The notes: generated by a model from the sequence alone, not told the origin. Shown: positions 6,239 through 13,593, counted from the stretch's first letter. The stretch: DNA of 13,873 bases from Caulobacteraceae bacterium (GCA_947479185.1 CANJYY010000027.1:1-13873); one strand, 5' to 3'. Program-made: numbers and translations.

Positions 6239-6276
6239 CAAGGCCCGAAAAGGCGCCCCGCGTCGCGGGAGCCGCG

Positions 6277-6305
6277 TCTATAAAAGAGCCCCCGCAGCAA
6301 GTCCA
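6277..6305 (-). promoter_or_regulatory. Putative promoter of tRNA-Phe
   Basis: On the minus strand, TGGACT (6300-6305) and TATAGA (6277-6282) are separated by 17 nt. TTGCTG, 12 nt before TATAGA, is an alternative -35 with the short spacing used in Caulobacter. The start point would fall about 30 nt before the tRNA. The tRNA could also be co-transcribed with yacG. Confidence 0.5.
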
Positions 6306-6329
6306 GCGCGCTTTCGGGCCTTCGGCAAA

Positions 6330-6506
6330 CTAGTGCTCGCCGTCGTCGCCTTCGGATTCGTCATCCGTCTCCACGACCGGAATGGCGTAGGCGCCCGTGA
6401 GCCACTTCTGCAGGTCGACGTCGGCGCAGCGCTTTGAACAAAACGGCCGGTAGGCCGGGTCCATCGGCTTGTCACAGCGGGCGCATTTGCGAACCGGATC
6501 GGTCAC
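6330..6506 (-). CDS. yacG: YacG-type zinc-finger protein (DNA gyrase inhibitor family)
   Basis: 58 residues starting at GTG. The four zinc ligands form the family pattern C-x2-C-x11-C-x3-C (Cys8, 11, 23, 27), followed by the conserved aromatic/hydrophobic DLQKWLTGAYAIPV and an acidic tail. E. coli YacG binds the GyrB C-terminal region and inhibits gyrase. Here the role is inferred from the family. The start overlaps the stop of the upstream RNase E/G-like gene in a 4-nt GTGA, indicating translational coupling. The zinc motif fixes the frame. Confidence 0.92.
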   Translation of the reverse strand: MTDPVRKCARCDKPMDPAYRPFCSKRCADVDLQKWLTGAYAIPVVETDDESEGDDGEH

Positions 6507-7546
6507 GCCCCGGCGACCTCGAGGCGATCGACCGGCCAGCCCTCGCGGGCCTCGACCGTAAACCGGGCCCCCAGCTTATCGGTGACGCCGGCGCGCAACG
6601 GGGCGAAGGCCTGCAGCACCGACGGCGCGCAGGCGGCGGCCAGCCGGCCGCCGGGGTCGGCCCGCCCTTCCCGCTCCAGCCGCCGCGCGAGGCGCAGGGC
6701 GACCGTCAGGGGGGTCAGGGCGCCCGTCCCGTCCGTCAGAAGGTCGAGCACCGGTCGGCGACGGCGGGGCACCGTCAGGGTCAGGGTGCCGAAGCGGCTG
6801 ATCTGGTCGATCGCCACGCCGGGATTGTCGGGGCCGAAGGCGGCCCGGGCCGCTCCAAGCAGAGCCTTGCCGTCATGGCCCCGACCGACGAAGTCGAACA
6901 CCACCAGCCCGCCGAGCCCCTTGAGTCGCAGCAACCGGCCCGCGGCGCCGATGGCCGTGAGATTGGCCAGCCGCGCGGCTCGCTTGGTGTCGCTGCCGGG
7001 CCGGCCGCCGAGGTCGACGTCGATGGAGACCAGGGCGCGGGTCGGCTCGATGGCCATGGACCCGCCGCCCGGCAGGGGATGAATCGTTTCAAGCGCCTCG
7101 GCCTCGGCGGCGTCGGCCGCCTCGCGGGCGCCGAATCCCTCGACGACCTTGCCACCCTTGGCGAGGTCGCGAATCTCGGCCTCCACGTCAGGCGCGGCCT
7201 GCAGCAGGCGGGGCTCGCCCTCGGCCGGGCCGATCAGGCGCACCGTCGCCAGCTTGTCCTGGCGGGCCTCCGTGCGGATCTCGACCTCGATCGACGCGCC
7301 GCGCACCGGCGGCAGTTCGTCGGCGCGCAGCGAATAGAGCGCCTCCACCCCGCCAGGCAGGTCGAGGAAGGCCACGCCAATGGCCTTTTCCACCGACCGG
7401 ACCCGGGCGACATTGCGTGCGAACAGTTCCAGCGCCGGGATGTCGCCGTCCCGCTGGATCAGCAGCCGCTCGGGCCGCCCCTCCAGCGTGACCACGCCGC
7501 GCGTCTCGCCGACGCCGCGATCGAGGAAGAACTGGCGGCCGCTCAC
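6503..7546 (-). CDS. RNase E/G family protein, short form without Zn-link cysteines
   Basis: 347 residues, GTG start overlapping the maf stop (GTGA). An N-terminal S1-like region (about 34-105) is followed by the catalytic DNase I-like region: GGGSMAIEPTRALVSIDVDLGGR (160-182), GLGGLVVFDFVGR (210-222) and ISRFGTLTLTVPRRRRP (249-265). Asp176 and Asp218 fit the two metal-binding aspartates of E. coli RNase E (D303, D346). The family's CPxC Zn-link, which follows the SRFG...RQR motif and holds the tetramer together, is missing, and the tail after it is short. The usual asparagine after IDV is Asp and the usual IDFIDM is FDFVGR. Known members process or decay RNA; activity and assembly here are uncertain. 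It is about 100 residues shorter than RNase G and probably a second paralogue beside a full RNase E elsewhere. Confidence 0.82.
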   Translation of the reverse strand: MSGRQFFLDRGVGETRGVVTLEGRPERLLIQRDGDIPALELFARNVARVRSVEKAIGVAFLDLPGGVEALYSLRADELPPVRGASIEVEIRTEARQDKLATVRLIGPAEGEPRLLQAAPDVEAEIRDLAKGGKVVEGFGAREAADAAEAEALETIHPLPGGGSMAIEPTRALVSIDVDLGGRPGSDTKRAARLANLTAIGAAGRLLRLKGLGGLVVFDFVGRGHDGKALLGAARAAFGPDNPGVAIDQISRFGTLTLTVPRRRRPVLDLLTDGTGALTPLTVALRLARRLEREGRADPGGRLAAACAPSVLQAFAPLRAGVTDKLGARFTVEAREGWPVDRLEVAGA

Positions 7547-8127
7547 GACCGCCAGCCCAGGCCGGTCAGCAGGCTGACGGTCTCGTACAGCGGAAGGCCG
7601 ACGACCGAGGAGTAGGAGCCCTGGATAGCGGTCACGAAAGCCCCCGCGCGCTGGTGAATCTTGTAGCCGCCGGCGGCGTCGCGCCAGTCGCCCGCGGCGA
7701 TGAAGGCGTCCGTCTCCTGGGGGTCGACGCGCTTGAACCGGACGCGGGTCTCGACCACCCGTTCGGCCGAACGCCCGTCGGGCGCGCGGACGACCAGCCC
7801 CGTCAGGACCATGTGCGCGCGACCGGACAGCAGGGCGAGCATGGCGCGCGCCTCGGCTTCGGTCTCAGGTTTGTTGAGAATCCGCCGCCCGACCGCAACC
7901 AGCGTATCGGCGCCGAGAATAAAGGCGCCGGGCCGACGCGCGGCGACGGCAGCCGTCTTCTCCTGCGCCAGGCGCAGGGCCAGGCGACGCGGCGTCTCGT
8001 CGCGTCCCGGGGTCTCGTCGATGTCGGCGGGATCGACATGGTCGGGCGTGATGCCGACCTGTCGGAGCAACTCGAGCCGTCTGGGGCTGGCGCTGGCCAG
8101 AACCAGAGGGCCTTTGGACGTGCTCAC
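7543..8127 (-). CDS. maf: Maf/YhdE family nucleoside triphosphate pyrophosphatase
   Basis: 194 residues, the usual family length, with a GTG start. Motifs are LASASPRR (10-17), DETPGRDE (37-44), LGADTLV with catalytic Asp74, and C-terminal [16 protein letters not shown]. The last motif places it with the dTTP/UTP pyrophosphatase (YhdE-like) rather than the m7GTP (YceF-like) branch. It hydrolyses non-canonical or excess pyrimidine nucleoside triphosphates to monophosphates and has been linked to cell-division arrest. Its start overlaps the infA stop by 4 nt (GTGA), and its stop overlaps the RNase gene start in the same way. Confidence 0.93.
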   Translation of the reverse strand: MSTSKGPLVLASASPRRLELLRQVGITPDHVDPADIDETPGRDETPRRLALRLAQEKTAAVAARRPGAFILGADTLVAVGRRILNKPETEAEARAMLALLSGRAHMVLTGLVVRAPDGRSAERVVETRVRFKRVDPQETDAFIAAGDWRDAAGGYKIHQRAGAFVTAIQGSYSSVVGLPLYETVSLLTGLGWRS

Positions 8128-8342
8128 TTGAAGCGGTAGGTGATGCGCCCCTTGGTCAGGTCGTAGGGCGTCATTTCGACCAGCACCTTGTCGCCGGCCA
8201 GCACGCGGATGCGGTTCTTGCGCATCTTGCCCGCGGTGTGGGCGATGATTTCGTGATCGTTTTCCAGTTTCACACGGAACGTGGCGTTCGGCAGCAGCTC
8301 GCTGACGGTGCCGGGAAACTCAAGAAGTTCTTCTTTAGCCAT
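8124..8342 (-). CDS. infA: Translation initiation factor IF-1
   Basis: 72 residues, exactly the usual IF-1 length. A single OB-fold ([19 protein letters not shown]..., [36 protein letters not shown]) binds the ribosomal A site with IF-2 and IF-3. I chose the ATG at 8340-8342 because homologues begin MAKEE and GAGAGG lies just upstream. A TTG at 8363 would add seven residues without support. It ends in a GTGA overlap with maf. A promoter and a strong stem-loop lie in the 92 nt upstream. Confidence 0.97.
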   Translation of the reverse strand: MAKEELLEFPGTVSELLPNATFRVKLENDHEIIAHTAGKMRKNRIRVLAGDKVLVEMTPYDLTKGRITYRFK

Positions 8343-8373
8343 AGGCCTCTCGAATACGTCCAAATAAGCAAAC

Positions 8374-8406
8374 GGCCCGCGCCGAACACGATTCGGGACG
8401 CGAGCC
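8374..8406 (-). other. Strong stem-loop in the infA leader
   Basis: On the minus strand, CCGAA/TTCGG closes a 5-nt loop. After a two-base bulge, CGCG/CGCG, a T-G pair and GGC/GCC extend the stem. It ends about 31 nt before the infA start and is followed by GTTTGCTTATTTGG. It could act as a weak terminator for the phosphatase transcript, an attenuator, or a stabilising 5' structure for infA mRNA. Confidence 0.55.
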
Positions 8407-8422
8407 GAGGCTCCAAGCGCGC

Positions 8423-8452
8423 AGTATAGCGCGGCTAGCCCCCGAAAGTCGA
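8423..8452 (-). promoter_or_regulatory. Putative internal promoter of infA-maf-RNase-yacG
   Basis: On the minus strand, TCGACT (8447-8452) and TATACT (8423-8428, 5 of 6 to TATAAT) are 18 nt apart. The extended -10 GCTATACT also fits 6 of 8 positions of the Caulobacter GCTANAWC. It overlaps the last codons of the phosphatase gene and would give a leader of about 75 nt for infA. Confidence 0.5.
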
Positions 8453-8890
8453 CGCCTTGCCGAACCGCTCGCGGATGCGGCGCGCAAGTTCGTCGCGGAC
8501 CTGCCGGTAGGCCTCCAGCCGCTGCTCGCGCGTGCCGTCGGTCAGGGTGGGGTCGAGGGTCGGCCAGTATTCGATATCGACCGCCCTGCCCCGGGCCAGT
8601 TCGACCGCCCGGTGTTGCGCCTCCGGCGTCAGGGAGATGACCAGGTCGAACGATTCGTCCTCCAGATCATCGAAGGTCTTGGGCCTGAATCCGGTCAGGT
8701 CGCCGCCGATCTCGTCGATCACCGCGGCGGCGAAGGGATCGACCTCCTTCTCGCCAGGCTCGCGGCGCAGGCCGACGCTGTCGACAAAGACGCGATCGCC
8801 ATGAACCATTCGCATCAGCGCCTCGGCCATCGGCGAACGGACCCGGTTGAAGTTGCAGGCGAACAGAACCGCCCCGGGGAGCCCGCCCAC
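8435..8890 (-). CDS. Low-molecular-weight protein tyrosine phosphatase / arsenate reductase-like phosphatase
   Basis: 151 residues, GTG start 6 nt after the UPF0262 stop. The LMW-PTP phosphate loop is at the N-terminus: [18 protein letters not shown] with Cys12 (nucleophile), Arg18 and Ser19 (C-x5-R-S). A candidate general-acid Asp113 lies in WPTLDPT. The fold is shared by LMW tyrosine phosphatases and thioredoxin-coupled ArsC arsenate reductases. The extra cysteines expected for ArsC resolving chemistry are absent, since Cys12 is the only cysteine. Phosphatase activity is therefore more likely than arsenate reduction. Its conserved place between hisD/UPF0262 and infA suggests a housekeeping role, but its substrate is unknown. 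Confidence 0.87.
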   Translation of the reverse strand: MGGLPGAVLFACNFNRVRSPMAEALMRMVHGDRVFVDSVGLRREPGEKEVDPFAAAVIDEIGGDLTGFRPKTFDDLEDESFDLVISLTPEAQHRAVELARGRAVDIEYWPTLDPTLTDGTREQRLEAYRQVRDELARRIRERFGKASTFGG

Positions 8891-8896
8891 CGGTCG

Positions 8897-9373
8897 TCAG
8901 CCCCGCCAGTGCAGGGCGCAGATGAGGGTGAACAGCCGCCGCGCCGTGTCCAGGTCGGTCTTCACCTTGCCCTCGAGCCGCGCCTGCAGAAGGGTCGAGC
9001 CCTCATTGTGCAGACCCCGCCGGCCCATATCCAGCGCTTCGATCTGGGCGGGCGTCGAGTTGCGGATGGCCTGGTAGTAGCTTTCGCAGATCATGAAGTA
9101 GTCGCGAATCACGCCCCGGAACGGCGACAGCGACAGCAGATGGGTCACATCCAGATCCGGCCCGGTGATGTGCAGACCCAGCCGGTTCTCGGCCAGGGCG
9201 ATCTTCAGGTCATAAGGGCCGCCGGCCGCGCCTTCCGGCTGGAAATAGTTGTCCTCGATCAGGTCGAAGATGGCGATCTGCCGTTCCTGCTCCTGATCTC
9301 GCGACACCGCGCCGAGGGACTCCTCGTCGAGTTCGACAGTCTTCAGGCGGTGGAGGGCGCGGTCGTCGGTCAT
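8897..9373 (-). CDS. UPF0262 family protein
   Basis: 158 residues. The family's strongly conserved segments are present: [42 protein letters not shown] and the C-terminal [19 protein letters not shown]0262 is almost confined to alphaproteobacteria and has no established function. I place the start at ATG 9371-9373. The longer frame to 9436 would overlap the end of hisD and adds arginine/cysteine-rich sequence that homologues lack. It starts 22 nt after hisD, without a strong Shine-Dalgarno, and is closely followed by the phosphatase gene. Confidence 0.93.
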   Translation of the reverse strand: MTDDRALHRLKTVELDEESLGAVSRDQEQERQIAIFDLIEDNYFQPEGAAGGPYDLKIALAENRLGLHITGPDLDVTHLLSLSPFRGVIRDYFMICESYYQAIRNSTPAQIEALDMGRRGLHNEGSTLLQARLEGKVKTDLDTARRLFTLICALHWRG

Positions 9374-9395
9374 GTCAGACGGACAGGTTCCCCGT

Positions 9396-10682
9396 TCAGT
9401 CGGCCGAACGCAACCGCAACGCCGCCGAAAGGGCATGCGCGGGCAGCCCCTCGGCTTGGGCGAGCGCCACCGTGTGCGGGCCCAGCCGGGCGAAGGCGGC
9501 GGCGTCGCACTTCACGATCGAGGTGCGTTTGAGGAAATCGTAGATCGACAGGCCCGACTGGAACCGCGCCGCCCGGCTGGTCGGCAGCACGTGGTTGGAG
9601 CCGGCCACATAGTCGCCGATGGCCTCGGGCGTGTAGCGGCCGAGGAAGATCGCGCCCGCGTGCCGCACCCGGTCGGCCAGGGCCTCCGGGTCGGCGACGC
9701 AGAATTCGACGTGCTCGGGGGCGATCAGGTCGACGAGGGCCGGGCTTTCGCCGAGCGGCGCGATGATCACCGCGCCATGGTCACGCCACGAGGCCGCGGC
9801 GTCCTCGCCGGTGGCCAGGGCTTTCAGGCCGCGCTCGAGGGCCGCCTCGACGGCGGCGGCGAAGGCCTCGTCATCGGTGATCAGGATCGACTGGGCGGCG
9901 GGGTCGTGTTCGGCCTGCGACAGCAGATCGGCGGCGATCCAGTCGGGATTGTTGTCGGCGTCGGCGACCACGACGATCTCGGACGGCCCCGCGAGCGCGT
10001 CGATGCCGACCACGCCGTACAGGCGGCGCTTGGCGGCGGTGACATAGGCGTTGCCCGGCCCGACGATCTTGTCGACCGGCTGGATCGGACCCGCGCCCCA
10101 GGCCAGGGCGGCGACCGCCTGGGCTCCGCCGATACGCCAGATCTCCGTGACCCCCGCCTCCTTCGCGGCGGCCAGCACGGCCGGCTGCAGCTTGCCGGGC
10201 GGGGTGACCATGGCGATGCGGTCGACGCCGGCCACCTGGGCGGGAACGGCGTTCATCAATACGGTCGAGGGATAGGCCGCCCGGCCGCCCGGCACATAGA
10301 CGCCGACGGCCTCCAGCGGCGTCCAGCGCCAGCCCAGCTCGACGCCGGCCTCATCGGTCCAGCGCTGGTCGGCGGGCTTCTGGCGGGTGTGGTAGGCGCG
10401 GATGCGGGCGGCGGCGAAGGCGATGGCCTCGCGCACGGCCGGCTCACAGGCGGCGACCCCGGCCTCGATCTCCTCCGCCGTGACCCGAACCGTCTCCTCG
10501 GTCAGGTCAACGCGGTCGAACTTGCGGGTGTAGTCGAGCACCGCCTTGAGGCCGTCGGCCTTCACCGCGGCCAGCACCTCGGCGGCGGCGGCGTCGACAT
10601 CGGCGGGCGATCCGCGCCGTTCGTTCAGGAAACCCCTGAAGGCGGCGGTGAAATCCGGGTCTGTGGAACGGAAACGGCGCAT
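9396..10682 (-). CDS. hisD: Histidinol dehydrogenase
   Basis: 428 residues, normal length. It catalyses the last two oxidations of histidine synthesis (L-histidinol to L-histidine, NAD+ dependent) in the cytosol. Visible elements are [14 protein letters not shown] (127-140), [10 protein letters not shown] (205-214), and the zinc ligands Gln256 and His259 (LLSQAEHD), Asp357 ([15 protein letters not shown]) and His416 ([10 protein letters not shown]). The catalytic pair is Glu323-His324 (APEHVEF). All match the Salmonella enzyme's essential residues. It stands apart from other his genes, between envelope genes and UPF0262/infA, an arrangement typical of alphaproteobacteria. A weak ribosome site precedes ATG 10682, and 39 nt separate it from the upstream secreted protein gene. 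Confidence 0.97.
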   Translation of the reverse strand: MRRFRSTDPDFTAAFRGFLNERRGSPADVDAAAAEVLAAVKADGLKAVLDYTRKFDRVDLTEETVRVTAEEIEAGVAACEPAVREAIAFAAARIRAYHTRQKPADQRWTDEAGVELGWRWTPLEAVGVYVPGGRAAYPSTVLMNAVPAQVAGVDRIAMVTPPGKLQPAVLAAAKEAGVTEIWRIGGAQAVAALAWGAGPIQPVDKIVGPGNAYVTAAKRRLYGVVGIDALAGPSEIVVVADADNNPDWIAADLLSQAEHDPAAQSILITDDEAFAAAVEAALERGLKALATGEDAAASWRDHGAVIIAPLGESPALVDLIAPEHVEFCVADPEALADRVRHAGAIFLGRYTPEAIGDYVAGSNHVLPTSRAARFQSGLSIYDFLKRTSIVKCDAAAFARLGPHTVALAQAEGLPAHALSAALRLRSAD

Positions 10683-10721
10683 GGGCGGCTACATGGCCGT
10701 TTTCAGCGCAAACTCAAGCCT

Positions 10722-11075
10722 TCATTGACGCCTGGGGCATTCCGGCCAGGCGATTTGGTCCTTGCCCGTGTCGAGCGCGGCGAGCACGGCGGTTCGGCCG
10801 GCGTACTTGCGCCTCAGCGCGGCCTCGTCCCGATCGAGACGGTCGCAGCGAAGCGCCTGGACCGCCCGACGGATCTGTCGGGCCCGATCCGCGTCATAGG
10901 CCTCTTCACCCCCCCAGTGCGCGCAGCCTGCCCAGCGCTGCATGAAATCCACGGCGTCCCGCGGTGTCGAACGCTCAAGTCGGCAGAGGTCCGCGTCGGT
11001 CTGGTCGGCCGAAGCCGCGCCGGCGATGACGGTCACGAGCAACAGCGCGGTCAGCCCTTGCATCGATCGCGTCAT
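10722..11075 (-). CDS. Small secreted hypothetical protein
   Basis: 117 residues. The start at ATG 11073-11075 is supported by a strong Shine-Dalgarno (AAGGAGAAG) and by the clear signal peptide that follows it (MTRSMQGLTALLLVTVIAGAASA, cleavage about 23/24). The mature part is about 94 residues, mostly charged and helical (DADRARQIRRAVQALRCDRL, RDEAALRRKYAGR). It has four cysteines (in DLCRL, WAGCAHWGG, LRCDRL and WPECPRRQ), which suits two disulfides in the periplasm. I do not recognise the family. It begins 14 nt after the DUF2948 gene and lies within the murA-hisD run. A longer frame to 11162 would overlap DUF2948 and lose the signal peptide. Confidence 0.8.
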   Translation of the reverse strand: MTRSMQGLTALLLVTVIAGAASADQTDADLCRLERSTPRDAVDFMQRWAGCAHWGGEEAYDADRARQIRRAVQALRCDRLDRDEAALRRKYAGRTAVLAALDTGKDQIAWPECPRRQ

Positions 11076-11089
11076 GGCCGGCTTCTCCT

Positions 11090-11521
11090 TCAATCCGCGT
11101 GGGAGGGCGTTCGCGGCGTGGGCCAGGGCGTCGAGACATCGGCCAGCACGGCCTCGATGCATTCGACCTCGACCCGCAGGTCGCCGCCGCCTGCGAAGGT
11201 GAACACAACCGCCCCACCCGGCGCCTCGCCCGGCTCGAAGCTCACCGCCAGCAGTTCGACGACCGCACTGCGGGCGTCCCGCCGCAGCCTGCGGCTCTGC
11301 ACGCCCAGCACCCCGGCCAGCTGCAGCCCGGTCCGCACCCGCTCATGGGTCCGCGCGTCGCGTTCCCAGCGATAGCGGTTGAACGCCACCGTCAGCCGCC
11401 GCGCCTTCGGCTCGAAGGCGATGTCGCCGATCTTCGCGACGGCGTCCTGCAGCGCGGCCGAAATGATCGACAGATCCTCGGCGTCCTGGGCCAGCAGGCG
11501 GAGCGGCGCGGGCGCGGCCAT
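11090..11521 (-). CDS. DUF2948 family protein
   Basis: 143 residues. The N-terminal part LRLLAQDAEDLSIISAALQDAVAKIGDI...RRLTVAFNRYRWE is the hallmark of DUF2948, an alphaproteobacterial family of unknown function usually found directly behind murA. The C-terminus GGDLRVEVECIEAVLADVSTPW is also typical. It begins 2 nt after the murA stop, with GAGGA inside murA as its ribosome site, so the two are translationally coupled. No signal peptide or membrane segment; presumably cytosolic. Confidence 0.9.
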   Translation of the reverse strand: MAAPAPLRLLAQDAEDLSIISAALQDAVAKIGDIAFEPKARRLTVAFNRYRWERDARTHERVRTGLQLAGVLGVQSRRLRRDARSAVVELLAVSFEPGEAPGGAVVFTFAGGGDLRVEVECIEAVLADVSTPWPTPRTPSHAD

Positions 11522-11523
11522 GG

Positions 11524-12819
11524 TCAGTCCTCGGATTCCGTGGGCCCGTCGCCCTTGATCCGGCGAACGTTGGCGCCGCAGGCGCCGAGCTTCTCTTCCA
11601 GCCGCTCGAAGCCGCGGTCGAGGTGATAGACCCGGCCGACGGTGGTTTCGCCCTCAGCGGCCAGGCCGGCGATGACGAGGCCGACCGAGGCGCGCAGGTC
11701 GGTGGCCATGACCTGCGCCCCTTCCAGCTTCTCGACGCCGCGCACGCGGGCCTCGACGCCGGAGACGGTGATGTCGGCGCCCAGGCGGATCAGTTCGGGA
11801 ACGTGCATCATGCGGTTTTCGAAGATGCGCTCGCTGATGACGCTCTCGCCCTCGGCCAGGGTCATCAAGGCCATGAACTGCGCCTGCAGGTCGGTCGGGA
11901 AGCCCGGATAGACGCCGGTCTCCACGTTCACGGCCTTCAGCCGGGCCCCGTTGCGGCGAATGATGACGCCGTCGTTGGTGCGCTCGACGCCGGCGCCGGC
12001 TTCCTCCATCTTCAGTAGAAGAGCCTCGATCAGGTCTGCGCGGGTGTTGGTCAGGCGAACCTCGCCGCCGGCCATGGCCGCGGCGACGGCGTAGGTGCCG
12101 GCCTCGATGCGGTCAGTGATCACCGCGTGGGTCGTGCCGGACAGCCGGGCGACGCCGGTAATGGTGATGGTCGACGTGCCAGCGCCCTCGACCTGGGCGC
12201 CCATCTTGTTCAGGCACTCGGCCAGATCGACGATCTCCGGCTCGCAGGCGGCGGTCCTGAGCACGGTGACGCCCTTCGCCAGAACAGCCGCCAGCATGGC
12301 ATGCTCGGTCGCGCCGACAGACACGAACGGGAACTCGATCTCCGCGCCCTTCAGGCCGCGCGGCGCGGCGGCGTAGACATAGCCCTCGTGCAGCTCGATC
12401 TTGGCGCCCAGCGCTTCCAGCGCCTGAAGGTGCAGGTCGACGGGCCGGCCGCCGATCGCGCAGCCGCCCGGCAGACTGACCTTGGCCTGGCCGGTGCGGG
12501 CGATCAGCGGACCCAGCACATTGAAGCTGGCGCGCATCTGACGGACCAGATCGTAGGGTGCGAACGAGGAGACGATCTCGGGCGTATGCAGAATGGTCTC
12601 GGACCCGGCCGGCCCCTCCCGCTCGTCGACCATCGTGCCCAGCCGCGTCAGCAGGGTGCCGAGGAATCGCGTGTCCGCCAGGCGCGGCATGTTGGTCAGG
12701 TGCAGCGGCTCGTCGGTGAGCAGACTGGCGGCCATCAGCTTGATGGCGGAATTCTTGGCGCCGCTGATCTGGATTTCTCCATTCAGCCGCGCGCCGCCGA
12801 TGATGGCGATGCGGTCCAT
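11524..12819 (-). CDS. murA: UDP-N-acetylglucosamine 1-carboxyvinyltransferase
   Basis: 431 residues. First committed step of peptidoglycan synthesis, transferring enolpyruvate from PEP to UDP-GlcNAc in the cytosol. The EPSP-synthase-like double domain has [16 protein letters not shown] near the N-terminus (Lys22, Asn23) and the mobile loop [16 protein letters not shown], in which Cys120 is the catalytic residue attacked by fosfomycin (E. coli Cys115). [16 protein letters not shown] contains the conserved base Asp, and C-terminal [17 protein letters not shown] is present. The Cys is retained, so the enzyme should be fosfomycin sensitive. First gene of the long run, behind a good promoter. Confidence 0.97.
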   Translation of the reverse strand: MDRIAIIGGARLNGEIQISGAKNSAIKLMAASLLTDEPLHLTNMPRLADTRFLGTLLTRLGTMVDEREGPAGSETILHTPEIVSSFAPYDLVRQMRASFNVLGPLIARTGQAKVSLPGGCAIGGRPVDLHLQALEALGAKIELHEGYVYAAAPRGLKGAEIEFPFVSVGATEHAMLAAVLAKGVTVLRTAACEPEIVDLAECLNKMGAQVEGAGTSTITITGVARLSGTTHAVITDRIEAGTYAVAAAMAGGEVRLTNTRADLIEALLLKMEEAGAGVERTNDGVIIRRNGARLKAVNVETGVYPGFPTDLQAQFMALMTLAEGESVISERIFENRMMHVPELIRLGADITVSGVEARVRGVEKLEGAQVMATDLRASVGLVIAGLAAEGETTVGRVYHLDRGFERLEEKLGACGANVRRIKGDGPTESED

Positions 12820-12863
12820 TCAGGCCCCTCGAAACGCCGGCAGCCAGTCGCTCCGGCGGCGTG

Positions 12864-12873
12864 TCACATGTGA
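12864..12873. promoter_or_regulatory. Palindrome TCACATGTGA at the murA start point
   Basis: A perfect 10-bp palindrome whose edge lies 7 nt after the murA -10 box, so it should cover the transcription start. Position fits a repressor site, but the sequence is short. Confidence 0.3.
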
Positions 12874-12880
12874 GGTCCGG

Positions 12881-12908
12881 GTTCTAGCGGGCGCAAGCCC
12901 CCGCGCAA
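12881..12908 (-). promoter_or_regulatory. Promoter of the murA gene run
   Basis: On the minus strand, TTGCGC (12903-12908), 14 nt, GCTAGAAC (12881-12888). The -10 element matches all eight positions of the Caulobacter housekeeping consensus GCTANAWC, and the spacing is within its 10-14 nt range. The murA leader would be about 55 nt. Confidence 0.65.
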
Positions 12909-12915
12909 GACTCAC

Positions 12916-13293
12916 TTATGCTTGATGCCCGGCCTCGCCTGGACGCCGGAACAGCGTCGCAGGGGTGTAGGGACCGCCGTCCGCCCACTCCAGCCCGTAT
13001 TTCTCAATGGCCAGTTCGAGTTCGGCGTGCGCCAGGAACAGCGCATGCTCGATCGCCTGCATCGGATCTACGCCGAAAAAAGCTCGTCCGTCCTCAGCCT
13101 GATGTTCCCGGTCGAGCCCGACGATGCGCAGCGCGCAGGCCCAGTCATGCGTATCCTCGATCGGGAAGGCGTCCGAGATTTCGACGATCACGTCGAACGG
13201 CTCGCCCTGGGGCGGGGTCGTGGCGCGCAGCCGTCTGAAAATCTTGTAGGGCTTTGGCGCCAGGCGAGCGGTCTTGGCGAGGTGGGTGGTCAT
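12916..13293 (-). CDS. Conserved hypothetical protein
   Basis: 125 residues from ATG 13291-13293, which forms an ATGA overlap with the stop of the small gene upstream. A compact soluble protein without signal peptide: a basic start (MTTHLAKTARLAPKPYKIFRRL), then FDVIVEISDAFPIE, DWACALRIVGLD, the FFGVDPMQAIEHALFLAHAELE helix and YGLEWADGGPYTP. The pattern strand - DW.C..RI.G - G.D..QAI..AL suggests a small alpha/beta domain, recalling the DUF6968-like hypothetical proteins, but I cannot assign a family with certainty. Stops 8 nt before the murA -35, so it may contribute read-through into murA. A longer in-frame extension to 13719 runs through antisense tRNA-Thr and is not credible. Confidence 0.75.
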   Translation of the reverse strand: MTTHLAKTARLAPKPYKIFRRLRATTPPQGEPFDVIVEISDAFPIEDTHDWACALRIVGLDREHQAEDGRAFFGVDPMQAIEHALFLAHAELELAIEKYGLEWADGGPYTPATLFRRPGEAGHQA

Positions 13294-13424
13294 GTCTTGG
13301 CCGTCGGCCTGGCCGAATCCTTCGGCGCGGCCTTGCGGCGCCTCAGGTTGGCCCGCAGGGCCTGGGCGAGCTTGGCCTCCCGGTCGGCGTTTCCAGGCGG
13401 AGGCTTTTGCGGCGTATTGGTCAT
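13290..13424 (-). CDS. Small basic hypothetical protein (44 residues)
   Basis: MTNTPQKPPPGNADREAKLA is followed by QALRANLRRRKAAPKDSARP and the last four residues TAKT. The reading is supported by the ATGA overlap with the next gene and by a compositional pattern (Pro-rich start, one amphipathic Arg/Ala helix, basic tail) that I recall from short alphaproteobacterial proteins of unknown function. The helix REAKLAQALRANLRRRK could bind nucleic acid or membrane surface; that is inference. No clear Shine-Dalgarno. It begins 94 nt from the divergent tRNA-Thr. Confidence 0.65.
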   Translation of the reverse strand: MTNTPQKPPPGNADREAKLAQALRANLRRRKAAPKDSARPTAKT

Positions 13425-13473
13425 GTCGACAGCAGCGCATTGCACATACCGATGCGTCAAGCAGGATTAGCCC

Positions 13474-13502
13474 TTCCCATGCCGTCCGGGTTTCGCTATC
13501 AG
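13474..13502 (+). promoter_or_regulatory. Possible promoter of tRNA-Thr
   Basis: TTCCCA (13474-13479), 17 nt, TATCAG (13497-13502) on the plus strand. Both hexamers match 4 of 6 positions of the sigma70 consensus. The start would lie about 10 nt before the tRNA. Confidence 0.35.
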
Positions 13503-13518
13503 GCGCGCCTTGTCTTTC

Positions 13519-13593
<75 letters not shown>

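Noticed and set aside
5987..6241. 84-residue minus-strand frame beginning MAWVAQLVEQRIENP
   Set aside because: This is translated tRNA-Phe sequence running into the intergenic gap, a familiar annotation artefact.
9374..9436. Longer UPF0262 start (179 residues)
   Set aside because: It would overlap the hisD 3' end by 41 nt and adds a Cys/Arg-rich segment absent from the family; ATG 9373 gives the usual length.
9372..11375. 667-residue plus-strand open frame opposite hisD and neighbours
   Set aside because: Shadow of hisD, the secreted protein and DUF2948 genes. No recognisable domain and no ribosome site.
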